A stretch of DNA of 64,000 nucleotides from a virus, in IMG/VR virus record IMGVR_UViG_3300036861_000572, positions 1 through 64,000 of that record; one strand, written 5' to 3'. Under the pieces are notes generated by a model, which made no database searches, was not told the origin of the DNA, and was given only the letters and a program-made list of their open reading frames with translations. Positions 45,220 through 51,817 of this stretch are shown in pieces; position 1 is the stretch's first letter; each line of letters begins with the position of its first letter. A program made the translations under genes and the position numbers.

Positions 45220-45723
45220 TCAGCGCCGCCATGTTCTGCCACTACGAATGGCATAGACGGTGGATTCCGAGACGCCAAAGCGAGCCGCCGTCATCTCTAC
45301 TGGCTCAAGGCCGGCGAGACGCCTGATCTCCACGACTTGTGGCCAGGTGAGCCTGGGAGTGTGCGTACCCGTCCGCAGGCCAAGCCTGATTGCGTGCTGA
45401 GCATTGGCCTTCGGGGTCGCCCATTCCAGGTTGCCGAGACAGTTGTTGGCCTTATCCCCATCCTGGTGGTTGCACTCATGGCCTCGGGGGCACGGGCCGA
45501 TGAACGACTCCAGGACGAGCTGATGGACCTTTCGGTCACGCCGCTGGCCATACCGGAACAGGGCGACCTGCCGGTATCCCTGTCTCGTCGGCCTGGGGGC
45601 CAGGACAAACCCGGGCCTGGTGCGTGAACCACGGGCGACCCGCCGCACTCGTCCGTGGTCGCTGACCTCGTACCAGCCCTCATATCCGACGACGGGAAGC
45701 CAGCGTTCGGTAGCATCAGCCAT
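45220..45723 (-). CDS. NUMOD4/HNH endonuclease (HNH-B)
   Basis: 167 aa from an ATG at 45723 with GGAGGT upstream. Domain order NUMOD4 (RWLPVVGYEGWYEVSDHGRV), HNH_3 (YRQVALFRYGQRRDRKVHQL, GHECNHQDGDKANNCLGNLE, WATPKANAQHAIR) and a C-terminal HTH (EMTAARFGVSESTVYAIRSG) is that of homing endonucleases. It has its own promoter-hairpin leader and sits in a gap among small genes. Confidence 0.85.
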   Translation of the reverse strand: MADATERWLPVVGYEGWYEVSDHGRVRRVARGSRTRPGFVLAPRPTRQGYRQVALFRYGQRRDRKVHQLVLESFIGPCPRGHECNHQDGDKANNCLGNLEWATPKANAQHAIRLGLRTGTHTPRLTWPQVVEIRRLAGLEPVEMTAARFGVSESTVYAIRSGRTWRR

Positions 45724-45740
45724 GCTCGGCACCTCCATGG

Positions 45741-45805
45741 GGTGTCGGCCACGGCCCGGGCGGTCGCCACCGCGCCGGGCCACTCTATGGCGGTATTCTA
45801 GCAGG
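45741..45805 (-). promoter_or_regulatory. Repeated promoter-hairpin leader, copy 6 (before HNH-B)
   Basis: Minus strand: TGC-TAGAAT (-10 at 45800-45795), 13 bases, stem GGCCCGG (45781-45775), bulged C, inner stem GCGG/CCGC around a 6-base loop, closing arm 45759-45753, then GT and the box GGCCGACACC, ribosome site and ATG. GATTCGGAATATG upstream is shared with copy 7. Confidence 0.7.
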
Positions 45806-45838
45806 TCAGAGGCCATATTCCGAATCTTCCGGTGCAGG

Positions 45839-45864
45839 GGGCGGACCCTGTCGGGGGTCCGCCC
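45839..45864. terminator. Strong hairpin downstream of small exported gene
   Basis: GGGCGGACCC (45839-45848) and GGGTCCGCCC (45855-45864) form a 10-bp stem with 6-base loop, 13 bases past the stop of the 39-aa gene and just ahead of the HNH-B promoter. Probable transcript boundary for the leftward genes. Confidence 0.55.
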
Positions 45865-45877
45865 AACGATGGTCGGA

Positions 45878-45997
45878 CTAGGCCCAAATCCACTTGTCGG
45901 CGGCCAGCGCGGCCGGGGCGAGCGCGAGCAGCGCGCCGGCGGCCAGGGTCACGGCCACGGCCACGCGCGTCCGCCAATGCTTCGAGCGGTCCTTCAT
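45878..45997 (-). CDS. 39-aa secreted peptide
   Basis: GAGGGGAGGTGA before the ATG at 45997 is a strong ribosome site. The 39 codons encode a classical signal peptide (basic start, then AVAVTLAAGALLALAPAALA) and a tiny mature end (ADKWIWA). The gene is followed by a terminator. Secreted 6-8 residue peptides can act as signals, but no function is established. Confidence 0.5.
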   Translation of the reverse strand: MKDRSKHWRTRVAVAVTLAAGALLALAPAALAADKWIWA

Positions 45998-46002
45998 GCG
46001 GT

Positions 46003-46311
46003 TCACCTCCCCTCGGGGTCATCGGGGGCCGGACCGTGCCCGGGCGGACGAGCAACGGAAGGGTCCAGGTAGGCCTCGAATTCGCGGGCGAGCGAGATGA
46101 TCCAGCCCTTGATGACGGCGTCCTCGAGCGCCGCGCGGGTGAAGATGGCCCCGGCCACCTCGATGGCGTTGCCGAGCGCGCATGCCCGGACGGAATCCAC
46201 ATACGGCCGGGGCGTGAAGGCCTCGGCAGGACGCGACGGCGGGGCCGGTACGCGGTCGCTGACCGGCGGCGGGACGGTGCGCGCTGGGCTGACCTGTCCT
46301 CGGCCGCTCAC
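46003..46311 (-). CDS. Hypothetical early protein
   Basis: 102 aa. N-terminal Pro/Ser-rich stretch then a helical region (VRACALGNAIEVAGAIFTRA, DAVIKGWIISLAREFEAYL). Start overlaps the stop of the endonuclease VII gene. No family recognised. Confidence 0.5.
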   Translation of the reverse strand: MSGRGQVSPARTVPPPVSDRVPAPPSRPAEAFTPRPYVDSVRACALGNAIEVAGAIFTRAALEDAVIKGWIISLAREFEAYLDPSVARPPGHGPAPDDPEGR

Positions 46312-46883
46312 TTGGCCACCCCGCCGGGGCAGGAAGCATCGTCCAAGACGACCGGGGCCGCGTCACGGGTGGTGACGTAGACCCGGTGGCCATCGAGGTA
46401 CTCAGCCGCGACCCGGAGCGTCTCGGCGTCCTCCCGGAATCGACCGAGGCCCATGTTGCAGGAGTCGCAGAGCAACCCTCTGACCTCTCCGGTGTCATGG
46501 TTGTGGTCAACGACAAGCGGTCCCAGTGGAGCCACCCGACAGATCGCGCAGCGCCCGGACTGCTCGGTAAGCAGGTCGGCGTACTGCTCTGGCGTCATGC
46601 TGTAGTTACGACGCAGCCACCGCGCACGGTGCTCAGCGGGATCGTGGACACGTTTCGCATTGGCACGGCGACGGTTCTCGGCCAGCCGTTCCGGGTGTTC
46701 CGCTTGCCATTGACGCGCCCGATCCCGAGCACGTTGTGCATACTCAGGATCTGACCGGTACTTCGCGCGGCGCGTGGTCGCCATGCACGCACGGCATTTC
46801 GACCGGTGGCCATCGCGCATCCTCTTGGACCGGTAGAAGTCCATAAGCGGTTTGGCCTGCTGGCACTCCTTGCACGTCTTCAT
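46308..46883 (-). CDS. Endonuclease VII-family protein with fused lipoprotein-like tail
   Basis: 191 aa. Residues about 1-35 hold a zinc motif (CKECQQAKPLMDFYRSKRMR, SKCRACMAT), 90-160 the endonuclease VII core (ITPEQY-like YSMTPEQYADLL, GRCAICRVAPLGPLVVDHNH, VRGLLCDSCNMGLGRFR). It resolves branched DNA. The last 25 residues (HRVYVTTRDAAPVVLDDASC) closely copy the end of the adjacent lipoprotein (HRIFVSTRDAPPVVIADTFC). No promoter leader of its own; its start overlaps that lipoprotein's stop. Confidence 0.85.
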   Translation of the reverse strand: MKTCKECQQAKPLMDFYRSKRMRDGHRSKCRACMATTRRAKYRSDPEYAQRARDRARQWQAEHPERLAENRRRANAKRVHDPAEHRARWLRRNYSMTPEQYADLLTEQSGRCAICRVAPLGPLVVDHNHDTGEVRGLLCDSCNMGLGRFREDAETLRVAAEYLDGHRVYVTTRDAAPVVLDDASCPGGVAK

Positions 46884-47149
46884 CGTGCACCTCCCGGGCA
46901 GAAGGTGTCCGCAATCACAACAGGCGGTGCGTCACGGGTCGAAACGAAGATCCTATGGCCATGCCCGTCGCAGTGGTGCGCGACGTTGGCGAACCAGTCG
47001 GGGAACTCGATGATCTCGACCGGGGTGGAGGTGACCTGGCCGACGTCGGCGTCGCCGCGGCCACGCACGTTGTTGTAGGAGCTGCAGCCGGCCAGTAGGG
47101 CGGCCGCGACGATGGCGAGGGCGAGGAGGATTCGTCGGGTCATGGCCAT
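46880..47149 (-). CDS. Small lipoprotein
   Basis: 89 aa. Signal peptide with lipobox (RILLALAIVAAALLAGC, Cys about 22). The mature part ends with HCDGHGHRIFVSTRDAPPVV and two Cys; related short lipoproteins occur in actinophages. It would be anchored at the outer face of the cytoplasmic membrane. Function unknown, perhaps superinfection exclusion. Confidence 0.65.
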   Translation of the reverse strand: MAMTRRILLALAIVAAALLAGCSSYNNVRGRGDADVGQVTSTPVEIIEFPDWFANVAHHCDGHGHRIFVSTRDAPPVVIADTFCPGGAR

Positions 47150-47502
47150 CAGAGTGGCTCCTCGTCATCGGTGTCGTCGTCGTCATCGGGTGCGGTGATG
47201 GCGGGCTGGCTTGCGGAGTCGCGAATCATTCGGCGGGCGCTCCACGTGCTGACCGGCTCGGCCGGGGCGTCCATCGCGGCGACCAGCCGGGCGGTCTCCT
47301 CGTCGACCGCTTCCCAGGAGTAGACCGCCGAGGGGTTGAGGTGGATCGTGCGGGCCTGGTGGCCGCCCGAGGCCGGGATGTCCAGGCGGAGGAAGTCCTG
47401 CCCGGCGACCTTGACCTCGGTCAGGAACCCGGCGGCGCGCTGCCGGCCGAAAAGGTCACATACACACCATTGGCCCAGCGGCTTCGCGTCCTGCTCGATC
47501 AT
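47149..47502 (-). CDS. Conserved actinophage protein
   Basis: 117 aa from an ATG at 47502. Begins MIEQDAKPLGQWCVCDLFGR and has SGGHQARTIHLNPSAVYSWE, an early protein pattern I recall from several actinophages; the end is a run of Asp. No enzymatic role is known. Confidence 0.6.
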   Translation of the reverse strand: MIEQDAKPLGQWCVCDLFGRQRAAGFLTEVKVAGQDFLRLDIPASGGHQARTIHLNPSAVYSWEAVDEETARLVAAMDAPAEPVSTWSARRMIRDSASQPAITAPDDDDDTDDEEPL

Positions 47503-47506
47503 GGCA

Positions 47507-47995
47507 TCAACCTCCGATGATCGGGCCGGCGTCCTGATCCTCATCAGCCAAAACGGCCCGGAGGCGCCCGGCCAGCTCACGCAGGGCCGGATCGCCATCG
47601 GCCTTCGGGCCGATGACCTGCTCGCACTCGCGCAGCATGCCCTCGTAGAACTCCCGGTCTTGCCGTTCGCTCGCCCAGTCCTCGGTGATGAACGGGATAC
47701 GCTCGTGGCTCTCGCGGATGGCCTGGACGACCTCGGCGAGCACCTCGACGGGCTGGTCGTGGTGGAGGTAGCCGGCGAGCGGTTCGAGGACGGCGAGCAG
47801 GTCGGCGACGTCTCCGGGCGCGTGGGCGATGAAGGAGGCGTCGCCGGGCTCGAAGACGGTGACGATCCAGCGGTCGGAGTCCACCTCGCGCTCAACGACG
47901 ATCTCGGTGTTGCCGCCGAACGGGCGGGGCGGCTCTGCCCTCCACCGTCCCGGCGTCACGGCTGCTCGGCGCCGGGAGATCTCGGTGAGGTTCAT
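47507..47995 (-). CDS. Ead/Ea22-like early protein
   Basis: 162 aa from an ATG at 47995. EISRRRAAVTPGRWRAEPPR, DSDRWIVTVFEPGDASFIAH and DVADLLAVLEPLAGYL match the ead/Ea22-like pattern (tpgpW ... v.. FIA.ar.dvp.Ll) common in phage early regions. Role unknown. Overlaps the nuclease gene upstream. Confidence 0.65.
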   Translation of the reverse strand: MNLTEISRRRAAVTPGRWRAEPPRPFGGNTEIVVEREVDSDRWIVTVFEPGDASFIAHAPGDVADLLAVLEPLAGYLHHDQPVEVLAEVVQAIRESHERIPFITEDWASERQDREFYEGMLRECEQVIGPKADGDPALRELAGRLRAVLADEDQDAGPIIGG

Positions 47996-48828
47996 GGTGT
48001 CCCTTTCGTGGTTGTCGTGGGTGCGGGGCAGGCACCCCACAGGCCCCACTTGTGGGCCTTCGCGTCGGCTTCCAGCTCGGCAAAGCCCTTGGCATGCAAT
48101 GTGTTGGGCCGGATCGGCAGCACCCTCGCGAATCCGCCATGCAGCAGTTCAGCATTCAGCATCCGGCCGCCGGGCAGCACCTCGGGCGCGTACACGTACG
48201 CCAAGAGCCGGCCGTAGCGGTCGCGGGGCTGGTGGCCGAGGACTAGGACCAGCCGGGTGCCGGGCGGTACCAGGTGGGCGGTCGCGGCGGCAGCCTCGGG
48301 GCCGTAGCACTGCACGGGCTTGGTGGGATGGTGGGTCTCGGGGGTGTCGACGCCGACCAGACGGACGGTCTCGGTCTTGCCGTCGACCAGGCGGGCGGCC
48401 AGGGTGTCGCCATCGACGACGCGGACGACCCAGGCGGCGCAGGTGTCGTCGGGCGCGCGGGCGCACGCCGCTGAGCTGGTGGCCGGTATCGTGGCGGTTG
48501 TGGGCGGGGAGGCGGGGAACGCGGTGGTCGGGTCGCTCCGTGTGCAGCCGGCCAGGACGAGGGTTCCCAGCAGCGCGGCCAGGGGCAGCGCCCGGCCGAA
48601 CGCCCGGTAGAACGAGCGCAGGACGAACCCGCCCTGGGAGACCAGTGCTGCCTTGGCGAACTCCTGGCCGGCCCGTTCGCCCAGTTCGGTGCAGTCCATC
48701 TCGTCGGGGTGCAGCTCGACCGTGACCGGGACGGTGTGCTGGCGGACCAGGTCGTGCCGCTGTCCGCGGGGCTGGCCGGTCACGGGGCCGCTCCCAGGCG
48801 CCTGGTCGTCGCCGGGGCCGAGGGACAT
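47992..48828 (-). CDS. Thermonuclease (SNase)-family lipoprotein
   Basis: 278 aa in the longest frame. SNase motifs are intact: VVRVVDGDTLAARLVDGK, VRLVGVDTPETHHPT and GHQPRDRYGRLLAYVY. A lipobox (LPLAALLGTLVLAGC near residue 80) lies 70 residues inside, so the real start may be the GTG of VLRSFYRAFGR at about 48627 and the first part may belong to another small protein (residues 34-66, VTVELHPDEMDCTELG). The ATG at 48828 lies within a 21-bp inverted repeat. A surface nuclease could degrade incoming DNA or act during lysis. Confidence 0.7.
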   Translation of the reverse strand: MSLGPGDDQAPGSGPVTGQPRGQRHDLVRQHTVPVTVELHPDEMDCTELGERAGQEFAKAALVSQGGFVLRSFYRAFGRALPLAALLGTLVLAGCTRSDPTTAFPASPPTTATIPATSSAACARAPDDTCAAWVVRVVDGDTLAARLVDGKTETVRLVGVDTPETHHPTKPVQCYGPEAAAATAHLVPPGTRLVLVLGHQPRDRYGRLLAYVYAPEVLPGGRMLNAELLHGGFARVLPIRPNTLHAKGFAELEADAKAHKWGLWGACPAPTTTTKGTP

Positions 48829-48901
48829 GGGGGCCGGCTGGCTGGACGTTCGGAACGAGGAACGAAGGAACGAACGGTAGGCCAGCCGGCCCCCATGTCC
48901 C
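48822..48901. repeat. 21-bp perfect inverted repeat with GGAACGA-rich loop
   Basis: Arms 48822-48842 and 48881-48901 are perfectly complementary (core CCGGCTGGC), separated by 38 bases that contain three GGAACGA-like repeats (CGGAACGAGGAACGAAGG...). It lies between the C5 methyltransferase stop and the thermonuclease gene. It could be a strong bidirectional terminator, a slipped-strand site or the footprint of a mobile element. Confidence 0.7.
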
Positions 48902-48913
48902 GTTGGTTGATGG

Positions 48914-49558
48914 TCATGCGGTGGCCTCTTCGCGGGTCAGGTGGTTGAGCAATTCAGCTCCGATGAAGGCGGTGTAGACGGGCGGGATGGCCTGAGAGAG
49001 CTCATCGCCGGTCATCCAGTCGATGCCCATGGCCTGGCTGCCGACGTACACGCCGACGTCGCCGGTGACCGAGACGTGCAGCCCGGCATCCCAGCAGGCC
49101 CGCCGCTTCTTCGTCGAGGTGCGGACCAGATGCGGCGGGTGGCCCGGTTGCATGACGAACCAGGACAGCTCAAACCAGCGGTGCCGGTAGGTCCGTAGCC
49201 CGAACATGGCGCCGCAGAGGTTCAGGTCCCGGCGCATCCGCGCGCCGGGGACGTTCTCGATCACGTAGGGCAGTCCGGATGCGGCCAGGCGGTCACGGGT
49301 CGCGGCGAGCATCCACCCGGTGTCGTCCTTGCCGACCAGGGCCGATAGGGGCGTGTGGTCGTGGCACGGCGGTGAGGCGTGGACGGCGTCGAACCCGTCC
49401 AGCGGGAACTCAAGGGCGTCGGCCTGGTAGAAGGCGTCGCTGCGGTACCTCGGCTGGGGCCTTATGTCGACGCCGGTGACGTGGAAGCCGGCCTGCTGGT
49501 AACCGGCCGCACTGCCTCCAGCACCACAGAAGAGATCCACGATGCGTGGCCGGGTCAT
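48914..49558 (-). CDS. C5-cytosine DNA methyltransferase
   Basis: 214 aa. Motif I PRIVDLFCGAGGSAAGYQQA, motif IV HASPPCHDHTPLSAL with the catalytic Pro-Cys, and motif VI VIENVPGARM are all present; the target recognition region is short compared with bacterial enzymes, as in many phage methylases. It probably protects DNA against host restriction. It overlaps the next gene by 4 bases. Confidence 0.85.
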   Translation of the reverse strand: MTRPRIVDLFCGAGGSAAGYQQAGFHVTGVDIRPQPRYRSDAFYQADALEFPLDGFDAVHASPPCHDHTPLSALVGKDDTGWMLAATRDRLAASGLPYVIENVPGARMRRDLNLCGAMFGLRTYRHRWFELSWFVMQPGHPPHLVRTSTKKRRACWDAGLHVSVTGDVGVYVGSQAMGIDWMTGDELSQAIPPVYTAFIGAELLNHLTREEATA

Positions 49559-49725
49559 GGCCGGTACCTGTCGGGGTAGGCGCGGACCGCCGCGCGGGCC
49601 ATGACGGCGTGCTGGAGGTCATGGACGTGGGCGGCGAAGTCGGCCGGGTCGATGTCGGGCAGGACGGCGCGGCAGTCGCCCAGGTACAGCTCAACCGAGT
49701 CGTCGGCGTAGTACGGGCTGGCCAT
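49555..49725 (-). CDS. Truncated N4/N6 DNA-methyltransferase fragment
   Basis: 56 aa from an ATG at 49725. The first 24 residues (PYYADDSVELYLGDCRAVLP) are the start of N4/N6-methylase proteins, but the Walker-like NPP/SPP catalytic region never appears; the frame continues with an unrelated helix (FAAHVHDLQHAVMARAAVRA) and ends. Most likely a decayed or recombined methylase beside an intact C5 enzyme. Confidence 0.5.
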   Translation of the reverse strand: MASPYYADDSVELYLGDCRAVLPDIDPADFAAHVHDLQHAVMARAAVRAYPDRYRP

Positions 49726-49789
49726 CAGGCCACCGCCCAGATAGAATCGCGGCACGGTACCGGCCCGCCGTAGAAGTGTCGGACCACGC

Positions 49790-49831
49790 AACGGCCCCCG
49801 CATGCCGTCCGGCCGGCGGCAGGGGGCCGTT
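49790..49831. terminator. Long hairpin, terminator-like
   Basis: AACGGCCCCC (49790-49799) pairs with GGGGGCCGTT (49822-49831), with an inner TGCCG/CGGCA stem. It lies between the genes at 49868 and 49555 and is one of the strongest structures in the early region. TTTGG follows on the plus strand, so termination of rightward RNA is as possible as leftward. Confidence 0.5.
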
Positions 49832-49867
49832 TGGTTGCTACGCGGCGCGGCGGGCGGTGGTGCCGTG

Positions 49868-50413
49868 CTAGCTGATGTCCTGCCAGTCCTTGCCGGTGCG
49901 TTGCATGATCCGGCCGTCGGGCAGCAGCATGACGTCGCCGTGGGCGAACGATCCCGGGATCTTCACCGTGGGCGAGGGGGTTCGCTGCGGGCGGGTGCGG
50001 CGGCCGAGGCGGCGAAGCTTTCCGTGGCCGACGACGAGCGCAGTCGCGACCGGTAGCCATCGTTCGTGGTTGATCGGCCAGTCCGCCCACCAATGGGCTG
50101 AAAAGCGCCACGAGCTGTGATGATGACGCTCGCACAAGAAGCAGAGCATCCACGGGCTTTCGTGGCCGTAACTCACCGTGGTGATGTGGTGGAGGTGCAA
50201 GGGGCCGGCGCAGCGCCAGCCGGCGGCGCAGCGGTAGCCCCTGCTGGCCGCGACCCGTTCGCGGAGGGCGTACCACTCGGGCGAGTGCCGGTAGGCGGGG
50301 CGCTTGTCGTTGGGGATGCGGCCTTTCGCCCAGGGCCAGATGATAGTGAAGAAGACCACGGCCCAGAGGCAGTAGATCCCGAACCAGACGGCAGTCGCGC
50401 GCATATGCCGCAA
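49868..50413 (-). CDS. Membrane-anchored HNH-like protein
   Basis: 181 aa. One N-terminal hydrophobic segment (VWFGIYCLWAVVFFTIIWPW) precedes a Cys/His core (GYRCAAGWRCAGPLHLHHIT, MLCFLCERHHHSSW) resembling HNH endonucleases, then a long tail. The His-His of the active site is present. An HNH fold tethered to the membrane is unusual; it could act on DNA entering the cell. Confidence 0.6.
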   Translation of the reverse strand: MRHMRATAVWFGIYCLWAVVFFTIIWPWAKGRIPNDKRPAYRHSPEWYALRERVAASRGYRCAAGWRCAGPLHLHHITTVSYGHESPWMLCFLCERHHHSSWRFSAHWWADWPINHERWLPVATALVVGHGKLRRLGRRTRPQRTPSPTVKIPGSFAHGDVMLLPDGRIMQRTGKDWQDIS

Positions 50414-50437
50414 TCTTGACAGACGTGCGGGGCGGCG

Positions 50438-50779
50438 TCACGGGGTCGCCTCCGACCACGGCAGCCGAAGGCCGTCGCCCGCAGTCCTCGGGACGATGTG
50501 CAGGTGCAGGTGGAACACACTTTGCGTGGCTACCGCGCCGACCGAGGTGATGAGGTTGCAGGCTTCGATGCGGGAACGGTTGGCGGCGTAGTCGGCGGCG
50601 GCTTCAGCCACTTGCCCTGTCACGCTCGGGGCCTGGAGGGCGTCGGTGACGTGGTCGGTCGCTACCGCCAGTAGGTGGCCGGGTACGACGGGATGCAGCG
50701 GCTCGATGATGAGCACGTCGCCGTAGTCGGCCAGCACCGGGCCGGACCAGTCGCAGAACGGACAGGTCACGACCGCCAC
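50438..50779 (-). CDS. HIT-family protein
   Basis: 113 aa. N-terminal CPFCDW and C-terminal HLHLHIVPR (the His-x-His-x-His triad) define a HIT nucleotide hydrolase/transferase. HIT proteins act on nucleoside phosphoramidates, dinucleoside polyphosphates or AMP-adducts. In a phage it could degrade alarmone-like signals, but no partner is evident. It overlaps the following membrane gene. Confidence 0.85.
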   Translation of the reverse strand: MAVVTCPFCDWSGPVLADYGDVLIIEPLHPVVPGHLLAVATDHVTDALQAPSVTGQVAEAAADYAANRSRIEACNLITSVGAVATQSVFHLHLHIVPRTAGDGLRLPWSEATP

Positions 50780-51594
50780 CTCCAGGTCAGCTCGTGCTCG
50801 AACAGCGGTTCGGGGATGCCGTAACGGCCGGTGTCGGGCGGCGGCGTCGTCCGGGGCCGGACGGTGGCCGGCTCCGGCTCGCGTGCTGCGTCGCTGGCGG
50901 TGGGTGGGGCGGGCTGGGTCGGCGCGGCCCGGTGGGCGCGGACCGCCTCACGGAGCTCGCTGGTGGTGTGCTCTGAGGGTTTGAGGCCGGCGCGGCGGGC
51001 GTGGATCGCCAGGTCCCGGACCAGCATGCGGTCAATGTCGTCGGGGGGGCGGGGCAGGGCGGGCGGTGGGCGGCCGGTGACGGCACGCTGGCCGTGGCGG
51101 GTGATCCAGCCCAGGCCGCGGCGGCCCAGGCCCATCGCGCGGCGGTGTTCTGCGGTCTGCTGGACCCGGCGGGTCTCGGCCGACCACGCCAGCGGGTTGG
51201 CGAGGTAGCCCAGCCGGCCGGTGACGACCCGCCAGGCGACGAACGCGGCGGCGGTGAAGGCGACGAACCGCACCGTGCGGCCGACGGCGTTGCCCACCGC
51301 GGCGGGCAGCAGCATGCCCGAGGCGAGGTTGACCCAGGTGACGGCCGCGAACACGAACGCCAGGGCGCCGTAGAGGAGCAGGTGGCGCAGGCCGTAGCGG
51401 TGAACAACCCACATGGCCAGGATGAGCAGGACGGTGATGGCGGCGTAGGGGTTGCGGCCCAGCAGGTAGAAGCCCCACCCGGCACCGGCCCAGGTGAGCA
51501 GGGCGGCGGGTGCGCGGCGTAGCAGCACCCCGGCGACGAGGGCCAGGGCGGTCCAGGTCAGGACGCCGGCGAGGGCGGGGTCGAGGTTGGTCAC
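50767..51594 (-). CDS. Multi-pass membrane protein with cytoplasmic tail
   Basis: 275 aa. Four to five hydrophobic segments in the first 130 residues (VLTWTALALVAGVLLRRAP, LLYGALAFVFAAVTWVNLA), then a basic, Pro-rich tail of 140 residues. It is encoded directly after the FtsK-like ATPase and a 54-aa membrane protein, so the three may form a membrane complex. No family recognised. Confidence 0.6.
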   Translation of the reverse strand: MTNLDPALAGVLTWTALALVAGVLLRRAPAALLTWAGAGWGFYLLGRNPYAAITVLLILAMWVVHRYGLRHLLLYGALAFVFAAVTWVNLASGMLLPAAVGNAVGRTVRFVAFTAAAFVAWRVVTGRLGYLANPLAWSAETRRVQQTAEHRRAMGLGRRGLGWITRHGQRAVTGRPPPALPRPPDDIDRMLVRDLAIHARRAGLKPSEHTTSELREAVRAHRAAPTQPAPPTASDAAREPEPATVRPRTTPPPDTGRYGIPEPLFEHELTWRWRS

Positions 51595-51755
51595 TTCGAC
51601 GCGCCGGTGAACATGTCGGCGATGGCTTGGAAGATCTGGTGGGCGACTCCCACGCCGACGTACTTGTCGACCAGCCTCGTGACGACCACGGCCAGCACAA
51701 GGAAGGCGAAGACGTAGACGATCATCTGCCCGATGGTCATGTTCCGCACTGGCAT
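51591..51755 (-). CDS. 54-aa membrane protein
   Basis: ATG at 51755 with GGAGGT upstream. One transmembrane segment (IGQMIVYVFAFLVLAVVVTR) followed by a helix (AHQIFQAIADMFTG). The size resembles pilin-like or TraC-like subunits of transfer systems, but no homology can be claimed. It overlaps the next gene by 4 bases. Confidence 0.55.
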   Translation of the reverse strand: MPVRNMTIGQMIVYVFAFLVLAVVVTRLVDKYVGVGVAHQIFQAIADMFTGASK

Positions 51756-51817
51756 TACCTCCGCTTGGGCGCGCCGATGGCGCCGTAGATTCGGGTCACG
51801 CGGGTCGTCGGCGCCCC

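Noticed and set aside
51756-51817. 13-codon frame (VTRIYGAIGAPKRR) before the 54-aa membrane gene
   Set aside because: Overlaps the next start as TAATG, but is too short and lacks a clear ribosome site to call a gene.
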